Positions 1-8,814 of a stretch of DNA of 64,000 nucleotides are shown piece after piece. Origin of the DNA: JABDMH01 sp965223105. GTDB lineage: Bacteria > Bacteroidota > Bacteroidia > Chitinophagales > Saprospiraceae. The stretch's first letter is position 1, and every line of letters starts with the position of its first letter. The translations under genes were made by a program, and so were the position numbers. The DNA lies in assembly GCA_965223105.1 (NCBI GenBank), contig OZ244987.1, positions 2,976,001 through 3,040,000 on the forward strand. The letters are read 5' to 3'. Under the pieces are notes generated by a model. The model saw only the letters and a program-made list of their open reading frames with translations, ran no database searches and had not been told where the DNA came from.

Positions 1-1430
1 TGCTTTGCAATACTGAATCTCTTGCTCCTTTTATCCCTTCGGCAGATCAACCATGGGATCGAAGGAGAGTTATACATCTGTTCCGTCGTATGGGTCACAG
101 TGCTTCTCTAGAAGAAATCAATGATGCACTAGAAAAAGATCCTGGTCAGCTAGTGGATGACCTGATTGATCAAGCACTCCAGCAGACAATAACTACTCCC
201 CCCGAGTGGGCCGACTACACATTATTAGACTTTGAAGATTTCAACACCCAGCTTGACACTTTCATCTATTGGCGACCACAGTGGATCAAAGATATTTATG
301 AGAAAGGATTTCGAGAGAAAATGACGGTTTTCTGGAGCAATCACTTTGTCACCCAGTTTACAGAATATCTGTGTGCACCTGCTGGCTACAAATATCTAGT
401 GTGTCTACAGGAAAATGCCTTAGGTAATTTTAAAGAATTTGTCCGTAAAATTGGTATTGAGAGCTCAATGTTGCTCTACCTAAATGGTGCTCAAAATACC
501 AAGCAGAATCCAAATGAAAACTATGCTCGAGAGCTTTATGAGCTCTTTACCTTAGGCAGAGACAATGGATATACACAGGATGACATCACTGAAACCGCCA
601 GGGCATTGACGGGCTATATCGTTGTCCCTTGTCCCGCAGTCAGTTTTATTCCTGCACTATGGGATGACGGACACAAGACAATTTTTGGTCGCGATGGCAA
701 CTGGGGATATGATGATGTCATTGACATCTTATTTGAAGAAAAGGCAGAATTAATTGCTAACTACATCGGCAAGAAAATATATCAACAATTTGTGCATGCC
801 GGCGAAATGAGTCCTGAGATAGTTCAGGACCTCGCCAACACCTTCTTGGCAGAAAATTTTGAAATAGCTCCAGTTATGCGTCGGCTCTTCAAGAGTGGTC
901 ATTTTTTCGATGACTCGATTATTGGCACGCAGATCAAAAGCCCTCTTGAAATGAGTTTAAATATATGGCGGGAATTCGGATTCGAAATGACTGATGAGGC
1001 CTTAAAACCTTTGACGGATGTTACAGATTTTCTAGGCCAAATATTGTTCGTTCCACCCAGTGTAGCAGGTTGGCCGGGTTACCGCTCCTGGATATCTTCA
1101 TCCTTTTTACGAGCTCGTTGGCAGGTTGCCACCATTTATATAGCCACCATTTTTGAGGAAGATCAAGAAAAATTTCGGACAGTAGCTAAAGAATTATCTG
1201 ATAATAGTACAGATCCGGCCATTGTTGCTTCGGCCATAGTAGATCACTTTACACCTAATGGTTTTAATGATCCCAGTATGTATGCACGAGCTACCGTGGC
1301 ATTTAAAATCGAAATACCCGAAGGTTATTTTGAAAATGGTTCCTGGAATTTGGATTGGGAAGAGGTGCCCTATCAAGTCGCTTCGTTATTCTTATTCCTG
1401 ACCCGGCAACCCGAATTTCAACTGATCTAA
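1..1430 (+). CDS. DUF1800 family protein, 5' end outside window
   Basis: The frame is open from the left edge, so the ATG at 90 is internal. Codons upstream of it encode WDRRRVIHLFRR, the typical start of a DUF1800 domain (a Trp, then an H-L-x-R-R motif), which continues into MGHSASLEEI. Inside are the family's NENYARELYELFTLG segment (about 145 residues after the ATG at 90) and the C-terminal VAGWPGYRSWI segment. The missing part is probably an N-terminal signal or insert. DUF1800 proteins are exported proteins of unknown activity, nearly always encoded just before a DUF1501 gene, as here (21 bp gap). The pair is probably co-transcribed. Family identity is secure; biochemical function is unknown. 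Confidence 0.9.
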   Translation, partial: LCNTESLAPFIPSADQPWDRRRVIHLFRRMGHSASLEEINDALEKDPGQLVDDLIDQALQQTITTPPEWADYTLLDFEDFNTQLDTFIYWRPQWIKDIYEKGFREKMTVFWSNHFVTQFTEYLCAPAGYKYLVCLQENALGNFKEFVRKIGIESSMLLYLNGAQNTKQNPNENYARELYELFTLGRDNGYTQDDITETARALTGYIVVPCPAVSFIPALWDDGHKTIFGRDGNWGYDDVIDILFEEKAELIANYIGKKIYQQFVHAGEMSPEIVQDLANTFLAENFEIAPVMRRLFKSGHFFDDSIIGTQIKSPLEMSLNIWREFGFEMTDEALKPLTDVTDFLGQILFVPPSVAGWPGYRSWISSSFLRARWQVATIYIATIFEEDQEKFRTVAKELSDNSTDPAIVASAIVDHFTPNGFNDPSMYARATVAFKIEIPEGYFENGSWNLDWEEVPYQVASLFLFLTRQPEFQLI

Positions 1431-1451
1431 AAATATATCAATAAAATATTA

Positions 1452-3101
1452 ATGAAGAAGGCAGCAATAGAAGGAAAGCCCTTGGTTGAGGGAGAAAGTT
1501 TGGATCATGGCAGGCATCATCACGCCCATCATGCTCATTGGTCTCGTAGGAGCTTTTTGTCGACCCTTGGAATGTCAGGTGGGGTCAGTATGCTGCTCGG
1601 TGGCGTTCCCATTAAGGCAGCGGAAATTTCCCCGCTTGGATACGGGCTTCTCAACGCTGATGATGAGAGAGTGTTGGTGCTGGTTCAACTTAGGGGTGGT
1701 AACGATGGCCTCAATACCTTGATACCCCTTTACGACTATGATTTCTACCGCAATGCCAGGCCAAAAATTGGAATACCTGAAAGCAATGTACTTCAACTCA
1801 ATGATGACTTTGGGCTTCAGTCTGGGATGCAAGATCTGGTATCACTCTGGGATAATGGCGCTATGAAGATCATTCAAAATGTGGGCTACCCCAACCCCAA
1901 TCTCTCTCATTTCCGCGGTACCGATATCTGGTCTGCAGCCAGCGACGATAACGAGCTTTTGAAATCCGGGTGGCTGGGCCGATGGCTAGATGAGGAATAT
2001 CCCGATTTCGCCAACGAACCACCCAGCATTCCACCTGCTATCCAGATTGGAAGCTATGGAAGTTTGGTTTTTAACAATGGAATGTTCAATCTATCAGTGA
2101 GCGTCACCAATCCTGAGGAACTGGCGGAAATCGCTCAAAACGGAGAACTCTATGACACTACCTCGTTGCCGAACACCTGCTATGGCGAAGAACTTAGGTT
2201 TGTACGGACAATTTCCAACAGCACTTTTGCTTTTGCCGAGTCCATCAAAAAAGCCTTCGATGCGTCAACAACCGATGCCAACTATGAAAATACTTTCCAG
2301 AACAACCTGGGAGAACAACTCGAGCTCGTAGCGCGACTGATCAAAGGGAATCTGGGTTCGAAAATATACATGGTTTCTATCAGTGGATTTGATACCCATG
2401 CCAATCAAAACCAAACCCATCCTGGATTGTGGGAAGGTATATCAAAATCCATCAAAGCCTTTTATGACGATCTGGCAGCCGATGATAGACAAGATGACGT
2501 GTTGACAATGACTTTTTCTGAATTCGGGCGGCGAATTGAGGAGAATGCTTCCTTAGGAACAGATCATGGTACCGCAGCACCGATGTTTCTGTTTGGACCC
2601 GGCCTGAGTGCAAATGGCTTCGTGGGAGAAAAGTCAGATCTTCGCTCTCCTGATCAAAATGGCAACTTGGTTTTCTCCACCGATTTTAGATCGGTCTATG
2701 CAACGATCCTGGAGCAGTGGCTCTGTGTTGATTCAGCATTGGTAAATCAATCTTTGGGTAGTTTTTTTCCAAGAATCTCAAATTTGGTTACAGCCTGTGG
2801 CCTTTCTACATCAAATGAGCAAGTTTTCCCCGGGATTCATGAGCCTACGCACAAAGCGATGTATAATGATAACGGTGATATTTGGATACTATACGGTCTG
2901 CCTGAGGCAGGCGATATTACATTGGATATTTACTCCATAGATGGTACACATATAACTACTTTAGATAAAGGCTACCGGATCGCAGGTCAGCACTCCTCGT
3001 TGTTCAGTCCATCACTGTATTCCATAGCGTCAGGCACCTATTTGTACCGGTTGCAATACAAAGGGCAGAGTTTAAGTCAAATCATTAGTGTGGTGAAATA
3101 A
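1452..3101 (+). CDS. DUF1501 family protein with Tat signal and T9SS-type tail
   Basis: 549 residues. The N-terminus has a His-rich stretch (HGRHHHAHHAHW) and then a twin-arginine signal, RRSFLSTLGMSGG, so export in folded form is likely. The body is a DUF1501 domain of the alkaline phosphatase/sulfatase-like superfamily: LVQLRGGNDGLN near residue 80, GFDTHANQ near 315, and EFGRR...DHGTAAPMFLFG near 355-380. The last 80-90 residues (DIWILYGLPEAGDITLDIYS to the end) look like a T9SS type A sorting domain, although the usual FPNP motif is not evident. It follows the DUF1800 gene by 21 bp. Having both a Tat signal and a T9SS-type tail is unusual and suggests surface display. Its substrate is unknown. 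Confidence 0.88.
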   Translation: MKKAAIEGKPLVEGESLDHGRHHHAHHAHWSRRSFLSTLGMSGGVSMLLGGVPIKAAEISPLGYGLLNADDERVLVLVQLRGGNDGLNTLIPLYDYDFYRNARPKIGIPESNVLQLNDDFGLQSGMQDLVSLWDNGAMKIIQNVGYPNPNLSHFRGTDIWSAASDDNELLKSGWLGRWLDEEYPDFANEPPSIPPAIQIGSYGSLVFNNGMFNLSVSVTNPEELAEIAQNGELYDTTSLPNTCYGEELRFVRTISNSTFAFAESIKKAFDASTTDANYENTFQNNLGEQLELVARLIKGNLGSKIYMVSISGFDTHANQNQTHPGLWEGISKSIKAFYDDLAADDRQDDVLTMTFSEFGRRIEENASLGTDHGTAAPMFLFGPGLSANGFVGEKSDLRSPDQNGNLVFSTDFRSVYATILEQWLCVDSALVNQSLGSFFPRISNLVTACGLSTSNEQVFPGIHEPTHKAMYNDNGDIWILYGLPEAGDITLDIYSIDGTHITTLDKGYRIAGQHSSLFSPSLYSIASGTYLYRLQYKGQSLSQIISVVK

Positions 3102-3118
3102 ATGCATGATAGCACCCT

Positions 3119-3310
3119 CAAGGGTAACTCTAAAAACCCCGGTCATGGATCGGACACCTTGGCTTCGCTATTGGTTTTTTGGATCTACTGAATTTATCCT
3201 TTGTTGAATTTCAATCACGTGGCTATGCTATAGCCAAGCTCATTCAATTCGCCTCATCTAAATCCAAAATATTTCAAAACCCCTTTCATTCAGAGGTTAT
3301 TAGAGATACT
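3119..3310 (+). repeat. MITE-like repeat family A, uninterrupted copy
   Basis: About 190 bp of non-coding DNA after the DUF1501 stop that is repeated, diverged, at 57647-57992. Shared blocks include CTCTAAAAACCC, ATGGATCGGA or TTGGATCGGA, TGGCTTCGC, GAATTTCAxTCACGT, TCAATTCGC and AATCCAAAATATTTC. The two ends are imperfect inverted repeats: AACTCTAAAAACCCC at the left against ATCTCTAATAACCTC read from the right on the other strand. There is no ORF. It is probably a miniature non-autonomous element or a related dispersed repeat. No clear target-site duplication was found. Confidence 0.65.
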
Positions 3311-3321
3311 GTAAAGTAAAA

Positions 3322-3357
3322 AGACTGGTTACAAAATGAAGAATTCATAACCAGTCT
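3322..3357 (-). terminator. hairpin terminator for the leftward gene at 3395
   Basis: Perfect 10-bp stem AGACTGGTTA / TAACCAGTCT with a 16-nt loop. On the minus strand the stem is followed by CTTTTTACTTT, a T-rich tract expected of an intrinsic terminator of the gene ending at 3395. On the plus strand it is followed by CCTCTTTGG, so it may also limit read-through from the DUF1501 gene. Confidence 0.7.
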
Positions 3358-3394
3358 CCTCTTTGGTTGTAAGACTGAACATTACACGACTACC

Positions 3395-4723
3395 TCAGTG
3401 AATAATATTTATTTTTCTGGTCACGACTTCCTCGGCAGAACGAAATCTAATAAAATAATGCCCTGGAGGAAGCTTTTCTGAACTTACTTTAAACCAATTG
3501 GCTCCCGAAGATAAATCATAGGAAACTTGTGAGATCAACTTTCCCTGGTGATTAATGATCGAAATCTCTGAGGTTTTTTCCGCTGATGATTCAATTTGGA
3601 TATAGAAATGATTTTGTGAGACCGGGTTTGGAAAAATATTGATATTGTCAAATTCGTAGCATGATTTGCCATCGATGGCGTCAAATCCGATGATTTCAGA
3701 ACGACCATCCAGCTCAACCTTGACAAGCCGGAAATAATTATTCTCATTGAGTTTCCGATCCAAAACATGGGTATAGTGATTGATGCCGGTGTAGGTGTTC
3801 CGTGGCGCTACTACTGCTGCATTGCTAAAATTCACTCCGTCGTAGCTGTACTCTATCATGTAATAGGCTAATTCATATTCATTGGTTGTCTTCCACTGGA
3901 TCATAGGATGGCAATTTTCATCACGTCCGACATCGTACGAGAGGAGTTCTACAGGAAGGGGTGATTCCTTACTGAAGGTGAGATTACCGAACAATCCGAT
4001 CGCACGCTGATTCGGGTCACTGACTCCGCTGTTGTCATGAAAGATGATTATGACCGAATCTACACTGGCCCCCAGAAAGTGAACCTTCACCGATCCATTG
4101 TCCTGACCACCGTTGGCGGTGCCGTCTTGTTGTTCACCTGTTATGCCCCCCAAGGCCACTACTATCGCTACCTTGGGGAAATCTATCGTGCCAACCGTTG
4201 GGTCTTCAGATAATATGCGAATGGTAGGTTTGACAGAATCAGCATTGGCAAAGATCTCTACACTATCCTTGGTCTGATCTTCAATAGCATCGATATCAGA
4301 AATCTGAAATGCAAGACATTTCACCGGAGTGGAAAATGATAATTTTATCCGCACCGGAGAAGTACCCTCATTCTCTAAAGGATCAAAGAATACCCCTATA
4401 TCCGGTAAAGTGCCATGAAGTTGAGAAGCACCAGAGTCAATGCGTGGGTAGGGCTCCGAGCCATTCCGATTGAAACTTCCCATCGCTTCGGATTCAATTT
4501 CAATCTTCATTTCAACATTCTCCATACCAACCACCAAAGGAAGTGAGTCCATGAAAGTCAGCTCACCAGGTATCCACTCGATGGTATCCCATGATATCTG
4601 GGTCGAATCTACCGCACATTGTTGAGCTCTAACTGTTCCAAGCCAGCTGAAAACCATAATTGCAGTGATCAACTGGGTAGCCCTAATCCTCCATACAAAA
4701 GCCGCGTAGATCGATCCTTTCAT
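3395..4723 (-). CDS. secreted protein with T9SS type A sorting domain
   Basis: 442 residues. The N-terminus is a signal peptide (hydrophobic LITAIMVFSWLGTVRAQ, likely cut after RA). The first 240 residues form a beta-rich domain I do not recognise, with Asp- and Gly-rich stretches. From SPLPVELLSYDV, a linker very common in Bacteroidota secreted proteins, comes an FN3-like segment (WKTTNEYELAYYMIEYSYDG). The last 80 residues start at NINIFPNPVSQ and end KINIIH, a canonical T9SS type A sorting domain. It should therefore be secreted through T9SS and attached to or released from the surface. It stands alone, convergent with the DUF1501 gene, and has its own terminator. Confidence 0.85.
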   Translation of the reverse strand: MKGSIYAAFVWRIRATQLITAIMVFSWLGTVRAQQCAVDSTQISWDTIEWIPGELTFMDSLPLVVGMENVEMKIEIESEAMGSFNRNGSEPYPRIDSGASQLHGTLPDIGVFFDPLENEGTSPVRIKLSFSTPVKCLAFQISDIDAIEDQTKDSVEIFANADSVKPTIRILSEDPTVGTIDFPKVAIVVALGGITGEQQDGTANGGQDNGSVKVHFLGASVDSVIIIFHDNSGVSDPNQRAIGLFGNLTFSKESPLPVELLSYDVGRDENCHPMIQWKTTNEYELAYYMIEYSYDGVNFSNAAVVAPRNTYTGINHYTHVLDRKLNENNYFRLVKVELDGRSEIIGFDAIDGKSCYEFDNINIFPNPVSQNHFYIQIESSAEKTSEISIINHQGKLISQVSYDLSSGANWFKVSSEKLPPGHYFIRFRSAEEVVTRKINIIH

Positions 4724-4895
4724 CTATCATATATTAAGTTGAAGTAATATACAACAAATTGTTTGCCAAGTCATAACAAAGTACATAATTTTAACATATC
4801 ACCTGGGAATGATGTAGATATGAAGCTTTGCTAGGACATCGAAATCTACTTTAGAATTATGTAAGGAAGCAGTAAGATCTTCGTTTCAAATCGGT

Positions 4896-5915
4896 TCAGT
4901 CGACTTCCACCACCACCTTACCGATGGTCCGGCCACTTTTCAGTAGATGAACGGCCGCAGGTAGTTGTTCGAAGGCGAATGTTTGTCCGACATATGGCTT
5001 TCCCAAGGTGTGCTTTTCGATCTCCTTCAGTAATTGGTGCATTTTGTCCACCTTGTGATAGAGCCAGATTAAATTGAATCCCAAAAGCGATTTGTTTTGA
5101 TTGGGAAGTTTCAAGGGATCTATTTTAGGACGAGTCAAGTATTTCCAGGCCATATGGAGGTAGTTGGGTTGATTGCCACGAGTAGCATACTGTGCAGATC
5201 CATAGACCACCATCCGGCCTTCAGGAGCCAGCATTTCAAAGCCATCCTCAAGAATATGGCCTCCGATGCACTCCATCACCACATTCAATGGTCTCTCACC
5301 CAGCTTGAGCTCAATTTCATCTTTAAATCTTTTAGATCTGACGATCACCATATCATAGCCCTCCGAGCGCATAAAAGTTAATTTGCTTTCAGAGCCGGTT
5401 GTACCTATCGTGTAAGCACCAATTGCTTTGGCCAATCGATTGGCCCATATACCGACCCCACCTGCACCGCTGTGAATCAAAACCCTCTGACCGGCCTCAA
5501 GATTGCCGAGATGAAAAAGACCATAATAAGCAGTCATGATCGTAACCAAATATGCCGCTCCCTCTTGAAAAGACCAGTTAGCTGGCAGAGGCACAACATA
5601 TCTGCTATCGATGTTGATTACAGAAGCATAAGCACCAAAACGCGTAATACCCATCACCCGCTGACCCACCTCAAAGCCATCTACCTCCGAACCCACCCTG
5701 GCAATAACTCCAGCATACTCCAACCCTGGAATAAAGGCATCTTTCGGCGTGGCACTATAAAGACCCCAAATGGCAAAAATATCGGCAAAATTCAGTCCGA
5801 TAGCCTTCACCATTACCTGGACCTCTGATGGCTCAGGTTGAGCTGACTGCTCCATTGTGATGGCCAGGTTGCTGATTTTGCCCGCTTTGAGTCGATATAC
5901 CCTGCGCTCTGGCAT
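4896..5915 (-). CDS. zinc-independent MDR, quinone oxidoreductase / VAT-1-like
   Basis: 339 residues from the ATG at 5915; a longer reading from TTG at 5918 is less likely. It is a medium-chain dehydrogenase/reductase: an N-terminal GroES-like domain (VMVKAIGLNFADIFAIWGLY), then a Rossmann domain with HSGAGGVG near residue 150 for NADPH. The Cys/His zinc ligands of alcohol dehydrogenases are absent, as in NADPH:quinone reductases. The segment KVDKMHQLLKEIEKHTLGKPYVGQTF is like VAT-1 homologues. The start codon overlaps the stop of the upstream membrane-protein gene by one base (TGATG), so the two are translationally coupled. The substrate is not known. Confidence 0.85.
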   Translation of the reverse strand: MPERRVYRLKAGKISNLAITMEQSAQPEPSEVQVMVKAIGLNFADIFAIWGLYSATPKDAFIPGLEYAGVIARVGSEVDGFEVGQRVMGITRFGAYASVINIDSRYVVPLPANWSFQEGAAYLVTIMTAYYGLFHLGNLEAGQRVLIHSGAGGVGIWANRLAKAIGAYTIGTTGSESKLTFMRSEGYDMVIVRSKRFKDEIELKLGERPLNVVMECIGGHILEDGFEMLAPEGRMVVYGSAQYATRGNQPNYLHMAWKYLTRPKIDPLKLPNQNKSLLGFNLIWLYHKVDKMHQLLKEIEKHTLGKPYVGQTFAFEQLPAAVHLLKSGRTIGKVVVEVD

Positions 5916-6706
5916 CAATCAGGAGAGGCTGATTCGACAATGAGCTGAATCGGTTGATCAGTTTCTTCTGAGTACATGGCAAGTGTAGCTGCGATCATAC
6001 CAACCAAGGGTCCTGCCACAGCACCTACAATAGGGATGAGAATCAGAAGGTAAAGTATGAGTCCAATACCCAATGCAGTACCCACAAACCATTTGGTTCT
6101 GTTGAAACTCTCCTTTATGGCCAACTGATTGATTTCATGATAGTTATCAATTATGGCGAACCCAAGAAAAAAGCATTGGACCAAAAAAAGGCCCCCTGTC
6201 TTTAAGACCGAAAGACCTATGATACCCAGTACGATGCTCAATAATATGGAAGCAATGATCTCAAGTGTGAAAACGAAAATGGATACTTTGATCATTCGAA
6301 GTTGAGCTCGAAAAAATATACCAGCCGAAAGTGCTTCCCTTTGGCCAGTGATGATTTCATTGGTGCGCAATGCCATATGAAAGATCAGTAGCTCCATAAA
6401 GATCAATACCAAATATTTGTAACCACCAGCAAACACCATGTCGTAGCCTCCACTGGCAAGATCTCCCATCAATCCGGCAAAATGAATGCCCAAATCCCAT
6501 GGCTGGTTAATCTCCATTTGGTTCCACCATTGTGCCACAATCTGCCAAATACTTGCGCTAAATAGGATCGAAATAAAAACCAATGCAACAACCACCAACC
6601 GGTGCTGTGTGAAGCCTTTCCAAAGTTGGTGATCCCTGATAAAACCCGGAACGTAAATAAATGCCCGAACCGCCTGGAAAAAGTCTGGTATAAATTTGGA
6701 CATCAT
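5915..6706 (-). CDS. EI24/CysZ-like integral membrane protein
   Basis: 263 residues with about five hydrophobic segments (near residues 35-55, 85-105, 130-155, 160-175 and 210-240). The stretch FFLGFAIIDNYHEI followed by a polar SFNRTK segment and a long GIGLILYLLILIPIVGAVAGP helix pair resembles the EI24 (CysZ/etoposide-induced 2.4) family, whose bacterial member CysZ carries sulfate. Similarity is judged by eye and the substrate cannot be assigned. It is the first gene of a two-gene unit with the oxidoreductase, overlapping it by one base. Its start lies about 100 bp from the divergent amidohydrolase gene. Confidence 0.6.
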   Translation of the reverse strand: MMSKFIPDFFQAVRAFIYVPGFIRDHQLWKGFTQHRLVVVALVFISILFSASIWQIVAQWWNQMEINQPWDLGIHFAGLMGDLASGGYDMVFAGGYKYLVLIFMELLIFHMALRTNEIITGQREALSAGIFFRAQLRMIKVSIFVFTLEIIASILLSIVLGIIGLSVLKTGGLFLVQCFFLGFAIIDNYHEINQLAIKESFNRTKWFVGTALGIGLILYLLILIPIVGAVAGPLVGMIAATLAMYSEETDQPIQLIVESASPD

Positions 6707-6774
6707 AGAGCCAATGAGGTTTATTGAACCACAATCTTAGCCCAGTGCTGAGATGATGTCCAATATTTTCGATG

Positions 6775-6782
6775 TAAATTTG
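6775..6782 (+). promoter_or_regulatory. candidate Bacteroidota -7 promoter element
   Basis: TAAATTTG matches the Bacteroidota sigma-ABfr -7 consensus TAnnTTTG exactly and lies 25 bp upstream of the ATG at 6808, giving a short leader. No convincing -33 TTTG was found at the right distance, so this is tentative. Confidence 0.35.
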
Positions 6783-6807
6783 TCAATTTTCTAGCAAAAC
6801 ATCGCTG

Positions 6808-7938
6808 ATGATAAGAATTAGTTCAGCTTTCGAAGTCTGCTTGTTGATCGTCTTCATGTATAGTGCGGTATTAGGTCAGAGACGGGAACCACTTGATATA
6901 ACGATCGATTTCGAATCCTACGATCCTCCATCTACCCTGGTGGTGCCCGAGCATCCCAAGGTGATAGCCAAATTTCCATTTGTCGATATCCACAACCATC
7001 AATGGCGATTGGGTGAAGGAGATTTGTCAAAATTGGTCAGAGAAATGGATTCGCTCAATATGAAAGTACTGGTCAATCTCAGTGGTCGAGGAGGCGCCGC
7101 ACTCAAACAAATGACCGACAACATCAAATCCCAAGGCTACTCCGATCGATTCGTTGTTTTTACCAACATCAATCTGCAAAGTATTGATGAATCTGATTGG
7201 GCAGAGGAAACCGTGAAGCAGATTGAGTTTGACGTTGTTAATGGTGCCAAAGGTCTAAAGATCTACAAAAGTCAGGGAATGTCACATAAGGACACAGCCG
7301 GAAACCGAATTGCCATCAATGATCCCAGGATCGACCCCATTTGGGCAAAGTGTGGAGAATTGGGAATACCGGTGTTGATTCATTCCGCCGATCCCAAATC
7401 ATTTTGGGAACCTCACGATAGTTTGAATGAACGCTGGTTAGAACTAAAATTAAGACCTGGAAGAAAGAGAGGGCCTGACAATCCCGCTCCATGGGAACAA
7501 ATCATCAGTGAACAGCATGACATTTTTTTGAAGCACCCTAATACTACATTCATCAATGCACATTTTGGCTGGTTTGCCAATCATTTGGACCACTTGTCCC
7601 TGCTGTTGGATTCTATGCCCAATATGCATGTAGAATTTGGAGCTGTCATAGCGGAACTTGGAAGGCAACCCCGACATGCGGCCAAGTTTTTTGAGAAATA
7701 CCAAGACCGCATCCTGTTTGGAAAGGACGCTTATAATCCCACAGAATACTACACTTATTTCCGGGTGCTGGAGACAGCAGATGAGTACTTTCCTTACTAC
7801 AAAAGGTATCACGCCTTTTGGCGAATGTATGGCCTCGATCTATCTGACGAAATCCTTAAGAAGATCTACTATAAGAACGCGGCCAGATTACTTGACTTGG
7901 ATTTATCCCTTTTTGAGGAAGAAGAAATGCCGGACTAA
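6808..7938 (+). CDS. secreted amidohydrolase-family protein (TIM-barrel)
   Basis: 376 residues with a signal peptide (LLIVFMYSAVLGQ). The mature part has the amidohydrolase pattern: a first-strand metal motif D60-I-H62-N-H64, later FINAHFGWFANHLDHL near residue 250 supplying a metal His, and RILFGKDAYNP near 300 with the conserved Asp. This fits the amidohydrolase-2 group (decarboxylase/lactonase type) rather than urease-type enzymes. The substrate is unknown. It is monocistronic, with a candidate promoter just upstream, and ends 13 bp from the convergent sulfurtransferase gene. Confidence 0.78.
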   Translation: MIRISSAFEVCLLIVFMYSAVLGQRREPLDITIDFESYDPPSTLVVPEHPKVIAKFPFVDIHNHQWRLGEGDLSKLVREMDSLNMKVLVNLSGRGGAALKQMTDNIKSQGYSDRFVVFTNINLQSIDESDWAEETVKQIEFDVVNGAKGLKIYKSQGMSHKDTAGNRIAINDPRIDPIWAKCGELGIPVLIHSADPKSFWEPHDSLNERWLELKLRPGRKRGPDNPAPWEQIISEQHDIFLKHPNTTFINAHFGWFANHLDHLSLLLDSMPNMHVEFGAVIAELGRQPRHAAKFFEKYQDRILFGKDAYNPTEYYTYFRVLETADEYFPYYKRYHAFWRMYGLDLSDEILKKIYYKNAARLLDLDLSLFEEEEMPD

Positions 7939-7951
7939 GTCAACGATTATC

Positions 7952-8800
7952 TCATGATGTTACAGGTCTTGATGGGTCGGTTATCCAATCACTCCAAGAT
8001 CCGGCATATATGATCGGACTAGCCATATTGGCGTGTTTCAAAGCGAGGACATTATGGCAAGCCGTTACTCCGGAACCACAGTAGAAGACCACCTCCTCAC
8101 CTTGTTTACCGGTTAAGACCCTCTCCCATTCCTTTCTCAGCGTATCAGGCGACTTCCACAATCCTGACGCACCTATATTCTCGAGAAATGGCCGGTTAAT
8201 TGCTCCAGGAATGTGGCCAGAAACCGGATCTATGGGCTCCTCAACTCCTTTATATCTTTCATTTGTTCTGGCATCTACCAACAAGATCTCCTTAGTATCC
8301 ATTGTCTGCATCACTTCTTCTGCGGAATAGACTGGCCATTGAGTAACCTGATGACTGAACTTCTCTGCTGTGTGACGGGTGATCTCCGTTTCTCGAGGCA
8401 GGCCTAAGTCCACCCATCTTTTCCAACCCCCATCCAAAACGGCAGTTTCCTGATGGCCCAAGGCATGCATCATCCACCAAAGTCTAGCCGCTATGCCCCC
8501 GTGAGATGTGTCATAAATTACCACTTGATGATGATTGCCTATGCCTGCCTCACCCAACCGCTTGCTGAAATATTTGATATCAGGCAAAGGATGTCGTCCT
8601 GTTTTACCCGGTAAGATTCTTCCAGACAAATCCACATCAAGATGCATATAGATGCTGCTTGGTATATGTGAGATTTGATATTCAGATTTTCCCCACTCGG
8701 TATCTCCAAGTTGAAATCGACAATCGACTATTCTCAGGTCCGCATGAGACAGACATTTGGCCAGGTACTCACACGAGATAATTGTCTGAAATCGGCGCAT
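7952..8800 (-). CDS. sseA: 3-mercaptopyruvate / thiosulfate sulfurtransferase
   Basis: 282 residues, two tandem rhodanese domains. The N-terminal, non-catalytic one carries VDCRF near 26 and GHIPSSIYMHLD-like features. The C-terminal one carries the catalytic loop C241-G-S-G-V-T-A-C. The CGSGVTA loop is the hallmark of 3-mercaptopyruvate sulfurtransferases (thiosulfate-specific rhodaneses have CRKGVTA). It moves sulfur from 3-mercaptopyruvate to a thiol or cyanide acceptor in the cytoplasm; there is no signal peptide. It starts 14 bp after the GAF-protein gene ends, so the two are probably co-transcribed, without an obvious functional link. Confidence 0.88.
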   Translation of the reverse strand: MRRFQTIISCEYLAKCLSHADLRIVDCRFQLGDTEWGKSEYQISHIPSSIYMHLDVDLSGRILPGKTGRHPLPDIKYFSKRLGEAGIGNHHQVVIYDTSHGGIAARLWWMMHALGHQETAVLDGGWKRWVDLGLPRETEITRHTAEKFSHQVTQWPVYSAEEVMQTMDTKEILLVDARTNERYKGVEEPIDPVSGHIPGAINRPFLENIGASGLWKSPDTLRKEWERVLTGKQGEEVVFYCGSGVTACHNVLALKHANMASPIIYAGSWSDWITDPSRPVTS

Positions 8801-8814
8801 TCTTATTATTTGAC

